This document shows positions 21,901-33,900 of a stretch of 64,000 nt of DNA, piece by piece. The translations under genes were made by a program, and so were the position numbers. The notes under the pieces are model-generated. The model did not search any database. It was given only the letters and a program-made list of their open reading frames with translations, and was not told the DNA's origin. Position 1 is the first letter of the stretch; each line of letters starts with the position of its first letter. The DNA comes from Chamaelirium japonicum (Eukaryota; Streptophyta; Magnoliopsida; Liliales; Melanthiaceae), in contig OX393552.1 of the NCBI GenBank assembly GCA_947650365.1, positions 19,060,351-19,124,350 on the forward strand. The letters run 5' to 3'.

Positions 21901-24900
21901 TACAAGGGCAATATGTTTGGGTATAACCTATGAAGCACGTATACTTCAAAATACATACGTACCCGTACCGGATACGTATCGGACACGGATACGGCCCGGA
22001 TACGGCTCGGATACGTGTCCGATACGTTTCGGGCGTATCCTGGATTTAAAAATCCCAGGATACGGCCCGGATACGGCTCGGATACGGCCCGGATACGGGA
22101 GGGATACGGGCCGGATACGGGAGGGATACGGCTGACCGGTTTGGGCTTGGGTTATCGAGTTTGGGTTTGGTTAAAAGTTAAACTCAAACCCAAACCCAAA
22201 CCCAAATCCAAACCCAAACCCACTATCCCACACTAAAAGATTTAAGGGTAAATTGCACAAAGACCCCTATAGTTTGACCGATTATAACTTATACCCCTCA
22301 TGTTTAAAACCCTACAAATGCCCCCCTCTATTTTTTTTTTTTGAGAATTACTCTCCGAGATGGAGAGGATGGGGTTGAGCATACCCCAAGCTTTATTAAA
22401 ATAGCAAAAGGAGGTTACAAGAGATCAAGATAAGGGGCGATCTTTCCCGAGTTCTTCGCAGAGAACCCAGGAGTCCAGCTAGAAACCAAGGACACAAAGT
22501 TAATCCAAACCGACGAAGGTTTCTGCTCCTTCTGGGAAAAGACTCTGGCGTTCCGCTCCCTCCAGATACTCCAGCAGAGGCCAATCACCAAGAGATCCCA
22601 AGCCTGGAGAAGAACTTTCTTTACCCTCCTCCTCCTCCAAAGCGTCCACAGAGATCGCACGGACCCCGGATGACCTCTGATACCCAGACGACTCTTAAGC
22701 AAGGACCACAACTCTCTGGCAAAGCGGCACCTAAGAAAAAGGTGATCAACATCCTCTCTATGAGCATGGCACATCGGACAGGAGGTATCTGTAACGTTGG
22801 GGTTATTCCGTTTACGAAGATTCCACCTAGTCAAAATCTTATCCTTGATAGCCAACCACATAAAGATTCTAGTCTTCAAAGGCGCCGGTGTCTTCCAAAG
22901 GTGGGAAGCAATAGGGCAGATCAACCCTCCATTATTAAGGAAACGGTAGAAGGATCTCACCGAGAAAACCCCTGATGACTCCAGTTTCCACCTAGAAGCG
23001 ACCACCCCCCAGAGAGAAATTCTGAAGAATGTTGTAGAGATCAGACAGTTGCCCTTGCAAAGATTCTGGAATAGTCCTCCTGAATTTCACCGACCAAACC
23101 CGACCCTCCGAGGAATCCGATGACTGAGAAAGAACCGAAGCTTGGGTATCCCAGGCCAGCTCAAAGAGATCACCAAACAAGGAGGCTAGGCTGATGTCAT
23201 CCACCCAGTGGTCTAACCAAAATTTAATGTTCTTACCATTCCCTGGGATCAGTCGGATACATGATCGAAAGGGTGCTCCTATTCTCCGGATGCCTTTCCA
23301 GAACTGTGATAACTTCCCTGACGCTCTACTTCTGGTCTGGAGGGGAGAGAAGCGCTTAAAATATCTATCCCTGATAATGGACGACCAGGTATCCCCTTGA
23401 TCATTCTGTAACCTCCACCACCATTTACCTAACATAGCACGATTAAAGTCTCTGAGGTTCATGACTCCCAAACCCCCTTGGTCACGAGACTTGCAACAAA
23501 TGCCCCCCTCTATAAATTAGTAATTTAGTATTTTATTTAAAATAAATATTTAAAAAATAATAATTTATTACCGTATCCTTAGCCGTACCCGTATCCTACT
23601 TTTTTAAGATTTGCTGTATCGCCGTACCCGTATCGTATCGTACCCATATCCCGTATCCCCGTGCTTCTTAGGGTATAACATAGAGCTGTGCCAACAAGGT
23701 GTAAAATATGACTTTGCCAGGTAGAGCCCCATGTATTGCTTTTGTACAAGAAAAACATGAAAACTGCCAAGATTAAACAAACCATTGCCTCTTAGTGGTC
23801 ATAGGGTAGCACAATGCCCCCCCTCAAAGATCTTTGTATGCAATGTGCTTTGTTTGTGCATCTATCTGGAAGATTACAAATTTGACCCGACTTTATGCCA
23901 TGCCTTTGACAGGCAGGGAGTAGATATACAGTAGACACATGTACGTATCTTGTTTGCTCTGTTTCTTACCTTCTGGTTTATATCTTATATACCACAGATG
24001 CATCTTATGGTTTTTCTTGATTTGTGGTGGTATAGTCTTATAGATACATGTTTGGAGCAAAAGTTAAGCTTTTCAGTAAAATCTAAGGGTTGAGTGCTTA
24101 TATCTTTTTTGGATCCCATTGTAAAGATGTGACCTTATTGGAAAGATGGTTTTTGTGTACTTTTTACACTATATTTGTTTTGTCGTGGATTTTACTAAAG
24201 TGGGAGAATTTGATGATTTAGGTTGGTGACTTTTATAGTTGATGTGGAAAGTAGAGTGTGAGTCACAGAGCTGATCAAGAAAGCCTAAGATTCAAATAAG
24301 TGTTTACAAGATTCAAGACTCATCAATAGATCAAAGCTTTATGCTGAAGATTCATTAGGTTCAGGTATTGTAAGGTTGTGACCCTAGAGAACTAGATCAC
24401 CCTTGGTATAATTTATAGGTTGGAGAACACGCACTAAAGGAGGAACATTTTTCTGCATTGCATGTTCTATATATAGGATTTTAACGAAAATGGTTTCAAG
24501 GATTTTTTTTTTTTTTATTCAAATGCTTCGGAAGTGTTTTTGGTTGTAAAAGTATTTTTGAAATACTTAGAAAAATGTTTTAAAAAGTTTCCTTGAAAAA
24601 TATTACTTTTGCTATGTTACGATTCCCATGCCCCCTCAAAACCGTGATGAGAGGGAGGCGGCAACAATATATATAAAGCCATGGAACTCTCACCCCTTTA
24701 CTGATGTGGGACTATTCTCAACAACCACGATGGGGCCACATGGAGAGGAGATGGGGTGGGGCCTAGCTCTGATACCATGTTAAGAACCCAACCTGGGATA
24801 CCCACCTCCTCACAAAACTGTCTTGTAAGGGGAGGTCCAAGGCGGGTATATAAGTAGCTCATCACCCGCTCCCATTACCGATGTGAGACTAACCCGTGTG

Positions 24901-27900
24901 AGGTATGACCATCTCAACATGCTAAAGTCATACAGCCAAACTGGTCGAGTTAGCCGACGGATTTGGTCCAACTAGCTGGGTACTTCAGGCTGGAAACTGG
25001 GTTTTAGTTACAGACCGACCAGACCTGAAGGCGGATTGATCGGAGTGGTATATAAGGCTTGTTAATGTATATAGATGGGTCGGGTTACATGTACAGTCGG
25101 GTCGGGTGGTATGGTCATACATGTACATATATATTGGGCTTGAGTCCCTCAATAAAGAGTATTCCATTCCTCTCCAAACCCTAGCCGTCATCTCCTAATA
25201 TGGTATCAGAGCTCTAGGGTTCTCCTGCGCGGCGACGTCGACGACGGTCTTCCCTCTCCGGCAGCACCTCCCTCCTTCCTTCACCCGATCAGCCACCGGC
25301 CCCCCCTCCTCCACCCCCCGGCCCCCCCTCCTCCACCCCCCGGCCCCCCTTCCGCCGCCCTACAGCCCCCGGCCCCCCCTCCTTCCGCCGCCCCCCCTCC
25401 TCCCGCCCCCGGCCCCCCCTTCCGCCACCCTACAGCCCCCAGCCCCCCCTTCCGCCGCCCCTTCTGCCGCCCGACAGCCCCCGCCCCCCCCCCCCTTCCG
25501 CCGCCCCTTCTGCCGCCCTACAGCCCCCGCCCCCCCCCCCCCCCCCCCTTCCTCCACCCGACAGACCTCCCGCCCCCTATCCTCCACCCGACCGGCCCTC
25601 CCACCCCTTCCCTCAGTCCACCCGCCCCCTTCCCTTCGCCCGATAACCTCTCCCGGTTCCCCTCTTCTGTTGAGCCTCCTCCATGGCTTCTCCTGCCGTG
25701 CCGTCCGTCGTTGCGATCTCTCCACGGCTGAAGGCGGTCGCCTTTCAGCTGTCTTTGGCCAGCGACTGGCCTGATTGGTCACTCACCGTCGAGGCCGCGC
25801 TCTCCAGTCGTGATCTGTGGGATCACATCACCGGCGATGATTGATGCAGGCACCGATAAGGTACACTACAATCCTAAACCCTTTTAGGGTTCCCTTTGGC
25901 CAATAACTAAGATTTAGGGATCAATATAGCGACATATAACTCAAAAGGACAGCAACATTAATTATCTCACGTAGTACTAGAAAGTCTATGCAATCAATAT
26001 AAAACAGGTTTCAGATTTAACAATAAAGATGTACTATTATCACGAAAACTAATTTCAGCATATATAAGATTCAATCGCAGCAGTATATATTAAAACTTGA
26101 AAGGCAGATGTGCATCAGATTTTCACTAAAAATAGGTTAGATATGTTTGCTAGGGTTACCGGCAGACTATAGATAGCAAAACTAGTAAATAGGCATAAGT
26201 TAGGGCTTCAACTAGCGATGGAAAAGGGCGATGATGGCTGCGATGCGGAGCGGAGGCAATGGAAACAAATGAAAACGATACGAATGCGAGGAAAAAATAA
26301 AGAAAAGGAAAGATACTGCCTGGGGTTTCCCGCCGTGGGTCGATTGCAAGGATGCGCCGATAATCCTGCACACGGAGCAAGGCCGGTCGTCGGGAGAAGC
26401 CGGAACCTTCGGAAAATCAACACCGAGGCCTTCAAGAGGCGAAGTCGTGGAAGCGGCGAGGATCGGGGACACGCGTCTCGCCCGGAAGCACTCACGAAGA
26501 GGCACAAATTTCAGCAATTGATCAAAATCTGAAATCTTCTTCTATCTTCCCCTTTTTGTAGAACTAGGGTTTCTTTTTGGATGGCCAAGATCAAAGGGAA
26601 ATAAGGGGGAATGGTGGGGATGCAATGGGCCAAGAAAGGAAAGGAAAAGAGAGAGAAATAAGGGGAAGAAGAGAGAGAGAAGAGGGGACGGAATAGAGGG
26701 CGGATTGGCTCGGTTTTCGCACGAGCAAGGGACGGACAAGCCCTAATTGGAGCCCACATAGCCCTAATTGAAGCCCAATTGATGCCACATCATCAAATTT
26801 AAGTTATTTTGCTATCTAACCGTCAGTTTCGAGACATAATCTTGTCCGTCGGTACCCCACAAACACACGCACCCAGATTTTTATTAATAACATGCAGAAA
26901 CTCACCCGAGAAGACCCGGATTCAATCCGAAAAGCCCTCGGATGAGATCATGGACATCCCCCATGAATTAGGCAAGAACATAACTAATACTAAGTGCAGA
27001 AATTAGGCCAAAAACATAGAAAATAGGCCAAAAACTGAAACAAACGGCTACAAGTTCTCAAATGGATAATGTCTTCCATGCATAAAATAAAATGACTAAA
27101 ATAAAACTCTCTGGCAATGAACTGAAGATGCAGCGATGATCTGATGGTGCTGATCAGGCCTGCATCGATGATCCTCCTCCAGCTGACTACTCCGGTTCCT
27201 CCTCTGTCACCAGCAGTGCCGCGTCTTCTGCTGCGACTGCTACCACGGCAACCACGGTTGCTGCTCTTACGTGGCGCCGCCATGATCAGGCCATCCGGGC
27301 ATACCTTCTGTACTCTGTTGCTTGTCCGCTCCTTGCTCCCATCGGCCGCCTTCCTATAACGCGCGCGATGTGGGAGTATCTCCGGGATCGGTTTCTGCCG
27401 CGCGGCGGCGCATGCCGGCATCAGCTCATCTGTGACTCGCAGTCTGCACGTCAGGGGGAGCGCACCATTCAGGACTCCTTCAGTCAGATGAGTGTATACT
27501 GGCATGAGCTGGACTCACTGATCCCGGAGCGGTGTGCTTGCCCTCGCTCCCGGGATTTCCAACGCTACCTCGATAAGGACCACCTGCACCAGTTCCTGGC
27601 AGCGCTTCGGCCGGACTTTGCTCTCATCGCTGCTCAGCTCCTGCACCGTGAGCCACTCCCTCGGCTAGAGGAAGCTCTACTCGCCTTGGTCGATGAGGAG
27701 ACCCGCCTTCAGACTCAGGGCGCTCGTCCTCCTACACTTGCTCCTAGCTCCGACACTGTCCTGGCGGCCGGGTTCTCCGATGAGGCTGTCTTCTGTCACT
27801 ACTGCAAGGAGCCTGGACACATGAAGCGTGAATGCCCTACACGTCCTCCACGCAACCTCCGCTGGGGTCCGGACGAGAGAGCCACACGCTGGGCGTCGAC

Positions 27901-30900
27901 TTCCCGCGACGATTGACGCGGCGGTCGAGGTAGACGAAGCCGTGGACGTGGTCCGTCCTCCTTCCGCCACTTTGGTGGTACAACGGCCACTGTAGAGGCT
28001 TCGACGCTCCCCACTGCTACCACAGCACCTTCTCAGCCTGAGCCGGACCGTCTTCAGCGCCTCAAGGAGCTCCTTCTTCGCCACCTAGCCTCCACCGGCT
28101 CCGGGACTGCTCACGGCTTGTCTGCCACCTCTGGTACTACTGCTCCATGGATCTTCGATTCGGGTGCCTCCTGTCACCTCACCTTTGACTCCACTGTCCT
28201 CACGGACTGTTCTCCCACGACCACCCACCAGGAGGTTCGCACTGCGGATGAGACTCCTCTCGTTCCTATTCCGCAATGTGGATCCATCACTACCACCTCT
28301 GACCCTTCTGGTCGCCTGACCCTACCCCATGTCCATCATGCCCCCCGTCTTAACATTAATCTAATCTCTATCAGTTCTATTTGTGACTCTGGTCTGACTG
28401 TCACCTTCACCCCTTCTATTTGTGTTGTGCAGGATTCGCGGACGGGTTAGAGGATTGGGCTGGGCCGTAGAGCAGGACTTTACCAGCTGGACCATCTACA
28501 TGTGTCTTCCGTTCCTGTTGCGTCTGTCATGTCTGTCACCTCTGATGCCGACCTGTGGCATAGAAGGTTAGGTCATATATCGAGTGATCGACTCAAAAGC
28601 GTATTCCGTTCGGACGCTTTGGGTCGAGCGTCTTTCTCCCCCCTCTCTGTTTGTACGGGTTGCAGCCTGGCAAAGCACCTAGCTCTTCCATTCTCTACTA
28701 GTGCTTCCCAGTCTGATGCTTTATTTGATTTAGTCCATTCGGACATTTGGGGTCCTGCTCCTGTTGCATCTATTTCGGGTTACATGTATTATGTGTGCTT
28801 TATCGATGACTATTCTAGATGCACCTGGGTTTATCTTATGCATCATCGATCTGAAGTACCTCACATCTTTAGGAGATTCACCACTATGATACACACTCAG
28901 TTTGGTCGGCGCATCAAGACCTTTCGGTCTGATTGTGCCAAGGAGTATCTCTCCTCTGAGATGCGTAAGATTCTTCAGTCTCACGGCACTCTTCACCAGC
29001 AGTTCTGTCCCCACACCCATGAGCAGAACGGCGTTGCCGAACGCAAGCATCGTCATGTCCTTGAGACTGCACGAGCCTTGCTTCTCTCTGCGTCTGTTCC
29101 TCACTCCTACTGGGCTGAAGCTGTCATGACGGCTGTCCACCTCATCAATATCACTCCGTCATCTGCTCTGTCCGGTGCCACCCCATATGAGCGCCTCCAC
29201 TCTAGCCCACCTGACTACTCTCTTCTTCGCACGTTTGGTTGCACGTGCTTCGTTCTTCTTCCTCCCCATGAGCGCACCAAACTCTCTGCGAGGTCTGTTA
29301 GGTGTGTTCACTTGGGGCTCAGTCGGGAGCACAAGGGGTATCGGTGCTACGATCCCTTGGCTCGTCGAATCCGTGTCTCCCGTCATGTTTCCTTTGTTGA
29401 GGATGTCATGTACTTCTCACCTGAGTCTCGGGATCTTTCCTTGCCTCCTGCGTCACCCTCCTCGCCTTTCTCACATCTCCACATCCCCGTTTTACCCCCG
29501 TTTTCTGTTGTCCCATCCACGCCTACTCCTTCTCCATCTTCCCCGCCACCTCCACCACCACCATCACCACCGCCACCACCTCCTCCTCTTCCTCGACACC
29601 TCCACCACCACCTGTTACTCGTGTCTATGTTCGTCGGTCTGCAGCTCCTCCTCCAGAGTCGGTTCACACTGGTACTCCCTCGCCTGATGCTGCTGCCCCC
29701 TCCTCCCCGGTCGTGGATCCTGCTCCTGTTCAGCGCTATCCAGCGCGCGAACATCACCCTCCTGACAGATATGACTACTCTCCTGACAGATTTGGCTACT
29801 CTATCTTTTCCTCTGACTCTCCTGACTCCTCTGGCTACTCTGTCAGTGCCTCCTATTCACCATCTTTTCAGGCTTTTCTTACTGCTATACACACCCATCG
29901 GGAGCCCCAATTGTACCGTGAGGCAGCTTTACTTCCAGAGTGGCGGCATGCCATGTCAGTTGAGCTTGAGGCTTTTCAGCGGACCCAGACATAGGATTTG
30001 GTGCCTTGTCCCTCAGGTGTGGTGCCTGTTAGCTGCAAGTGGATATTCAAGGTCAAGACTCGACCTGACGGATCCATTAAGCGGCACAAGGCTCGCCTCG
30101 TTGCTCGTGGCTTCTTCCAGAAGTATGGGTTTGATTACGAGGAGACGTTTGCTCCAGTTGCTCGGATGACTACTGTGCGCACCCTCTTAGCTGTGGCAGC
30201 TGCTCGAGGGTGGCCTCTCCATCAGATGGATGTCACCAATGCGTTCCTCCACGGTGATCTCTTCGAGGAAGTCTACATGGCTCCTCCTCCGGGCGTTTCA
30301 GTTCCTCCAGGGCACGTGTGTCGTTTGCGCCGAGCCATCTATGGGCTCAAGCAGGCCCCTCGTGCCTAGTTTGAGCGATTCCGCAGCGCAGTCCTGGCCG
30401 CCGAGTTTGTTGAGCGTCACTCCGACTATGCCCTGTTCACTCGCTCCTCCAGTCAGGGTATTGCAGTTCTTCTTCTCTATGTGGATGATATGATCATAAC
30501 TGGGGATGACAGTGTCACCATAGCATCCCTTCAGCGGCACCTCCAGAGTCAATTTGAGATGAAAGATCTGGGCTCTCTTCGCTACTTTTTGGGCCTTGAG
30601 ATTGCCCGGTCCGCTCGTGGTCTGTTGGTCTCCCAGCAAAAGTACATCTCCGACATCTTTGCTGATGCTGCTCTTACTGACTCTCGCACTGCTGATACAC
30701 CCATGGAGCTCAATTTGAAGCTTCTAACTATAGATGGTGAGCCGCTCCAGGATGTCTCCCGCTACCAGAGGCTGGTTGGGATTCTCGTCTATCTCACTAT
30801 GACCCGGCCAAACATTGCCCATGCTGTTGGCATTGTCAGTCAGTTTGTTCAGGCTCCACGTTCAGTTCACTATGCAGCTGTCCTTCGGATTATCCGCTAC

Positions 30901-33900
30901 CTCCGGGGCACCATCACCCGTTCACTACTGTTTTCCTCCACCTCCCCGTTGGTGCTGCGTGCCTACTCCGATGCAGATTGGGTAGGAGATGCAGCCACTC
31001 GCCGCTCTACTACAGGATACTGCGTGTTTCTGGGTGATTCGCTTATTTCGTGGCGTAGCAAGAAACAGGAGTCTGTTGCTCGCTCCCGCACCGAAGCCGA
31101 ATACAGGGCTATGGCTTCCACCACCGCAGAGATTGTCTGACTTCGCCGCCTTCTGCTCGACTTGGGAGTTGTGATATCCGGGCCCACGCCTCTCTTCTGT
31201 GACAACCGGAGTGCTATTCAAATTGCTAGCAACCCGGTCTTTCATGAGCGAACAAAACATATTGAGGTTGATTGTCATTATGTTCGCCAGGAGTTTCTCG
31301 ACCACACCATCTCCTTGCCATTCATTTCATCATCGGAGCAGACTGCAGATTTTCTGACGAAGCCCTTTACGATTGCTCGCTTCCGGCACTTTATCGGCAA
31401 ACTCTCGGTTCATGATCCACCGTGAGTTTGAGGGGGAGTGTTAATGTATATAGATGGGTCGGGTTACATGTACAGTCGGGTCGGGTTGTATGGTCATACA
31501 TGTACATATATATTGGGCTTGAGTCCCTCAATAGAGAGTATTCCATTCCTCTCCAAACCCTAGCCGTCATCTCCTAACAAGGCTATTACAGATTTTTGGG
31601 TGTCCCAAGCAGCGGGTCGGACATACTCCCTATGGATCAATCCGGATAATTAATGAGTTGTTATATATGTTGTTTCCAGACTGGTCAGCCTCTTTGATTG
31701 GATCAGTAAGACCAAGAGTCAGAATAAAACACGGGCTGACTCAATCATAGATCAGTCGACCATTTATGGTTAGATCAGTCAGATTCTGCATATTGATGAA
31801 GGATTATAAATTCCTGAGCCTGACTGATCCGATGATATAGCCGGAACGATCCGCCATCGTATTTCTGCATAATCCTATTTTATTATGATTTTGACTCTGC
31901 CTTTCTAATCCGGTACATTTAGGGTTTCTTTGGAGCTATGAATGGCCATGATTTCTGCCTGAATTTGCTAAGACTTGGTACTTAATTTTGAGAGGTTTTT
32001 GTAGCCTTAGTCTGCTTCGTGAAGAGATTTGTTAAGGTTTTCCATGGTTTTCATATAGAAAATCCCTAGGAACCTTATTCACCATTAACAACCACTTAAC
32101 TTAGGTTTAAGTTCTTTTGAGTAGAGGAATTCGAACTGAAGAGAAGTTCATGGAAAATACTGGCTGGTTATTGGGACCTCCTGAGTAGAGAAGACAGGTC
32201 ATGTGTCGAATTCGTGTTGTACATAGAAATCAAGACCAGAGAAGTTCGGTTCCTTGTGCTGGAAGTGCTGGAGACTGCTTTCAACAGACGACAGAAGCAA
32301 TAAGATAGAGTTGGTTATGAGGTAACATTGTCGAGTTAACACTCATAAATATCAATGATAAAGTGAAGAATCCTGAACTTGGTCATGTGGACATAGTTTT
32401 CTACGTCGAACCAAACCACACAAATCTCATTCTCTTCTATGATGCGTATTATCTGCATCATGCTTATTCTGATGATATGAGATTGGCTCCACACATACAT
32501 TTTGATGCACTGATATTATCTCTGATAAATATCAAAATGCTTAGATCTAAAATTAATTAGCATCTTTTTGAGTTAGACCTATTCAACAATCTGTACCATA
32601 GGATACTTGTGAGTTTGTACATGTCTATTGACTGGTATTAGGCCTAACAACTGGTATCAGAGCATGTTGTCTTACTATTCAGGTTTTAATAGATTTGTCT
32701 ACTCACTTGCCCAAGTATTAGTAGGAATTATGTGACAGAGAAAGAAAGTAGATTTCTTGATTATAATAAGACAACGGAAGTGTTACGAAGAGAGAGGGGG
32801 AGAGAGACTAGGGTTTGGGGAGAAAACTCATTGTATTATCTCTTTGTATATACCATTACATAAGACTACCTCTCCTTATATAGAGAGAGAACACACACCA
32901 TTACAATACCACAACTAAGGTGAGACTAATAGTAACTCTACATCTAATACCCCCCGTCAAACTGATGTAAGGTATAAACCGACATCAGTTTGCTTAATAA
33001 AAGAAAAGAAAAAAAAATTACATCAAATATCCCATTTTTATGCTGTAGAGTAAAGATATACCAGGGAGACCTGCAAGCAAGTCGTCCTGAAAACCCGATT
33101 GACCTGCAAGTAGAACAACCGGGGGAACCCGGCCAACCTGTAAGTAGGTAAACCGGGGTAATTGGCAATGATCACTAAGGATCGGAGCAGAGGAAGTCGA
33201 CGATGATGGAAACCGGCAATAAAGGAGGCTGAAAGGGGAGAAATCGGCTAAGAAAAAAAGGTTTGGATGCGTGAGACCTCATAAGAGGCAAGCACTCGGC
33301 CGAAGCAAGCACTTGACACCTCCTAGAAGATTTCAATCGCCACAAACGAAGAAAAGAAAATAGATAGGGTCACATGACTAAGGAAAGGGAGAAAATCCGA
33401 AAGCCGGCACAAGTGTACTCGGAAAGAGTGATGATCTGAAGGCCGGCACAAGTGTTACCGGAGAGAGGATCCGAGAGAAAAATAGATCTGTAACTCTGAT
33501 AGGGTCGCACAAGCGGGAATAGACGATCCAAGAGTCGGCACAAGTGTGACCGGATAGAGGAGATCCGAGAGCCCGTGCGGCCAGAAAGAAAGAGGATAAG
33601 ACGACGTCCAAAGAAAGAGATGCCAGAGGGAGAGAAGCTCGATCGGAAGGAGGGAGAAGATCTCGATCGGCAAGAGAAGAATATCGGACGAACCGGTAGA
33701 GCACAAGGGCGTAGATCGGCTGGCAGAGCACAAAGCGCATATAGGCCGACAGAGTGCATGGCGTAGGCAAGCCGGTAGAGCGCAAGGCGGAAGGCGCAGG
33801 TGGAGCGGTAAAATGCAAAGTGCAGAGCATGAATGCAGGTGCTGGCGGACCGGTAAAGCACAGGGCGCAGGGCACTAGTGCAGGCGCAGGCGGACCGGTA

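Larger units (their letters stand above)
21928..23670. mobile_element. Non-autonomous Mutator-like element with GATACGG-rich ends
   Basis: A 9-bp direct repeat GGGTATAAC at 21919-21927 and 23671-23679 flanks inverted ends (TATGAAGCACG... on the left, ...CGTGCTTCTTA on the right). The subterminal regions are inverted arrays of (G)GATACGG/CCGTATCC words. A 9-bp duplication is the Mutator hallmark. No transposase is visible. A LINE (22331-23495) sits inside; without it the element is about 560 bp. A fold-back element of another superfamily is the alternative. Confidence 0.6.
25060..31579 (+). mobile_element. Ty1-copia element F (family A), carrying a solo LTR
   Basis: 141-bp LTRs at 25060-25200 and 31439-31579 with three differences, flanked by an exact AGGCT duplication (25055-25059, 31580-31584). 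TGGTATCAGAGC at 25201. Same leader and domain order as A1, closely similar throughout. A 1.3-kb solo LTR (25842-27167) interrupts the gag region. Broken, with several breaks. LTR divergence of about 2 percent makes it older than A1 and younger than E. Confidence 0.93.

Noticed and set aside
22183-22223. Interstitial telomere repeat
   Set aside because: The unit is AAACCC, not the plant telomere unit CCCTAAA, and it lies inside a Mutator-like element.
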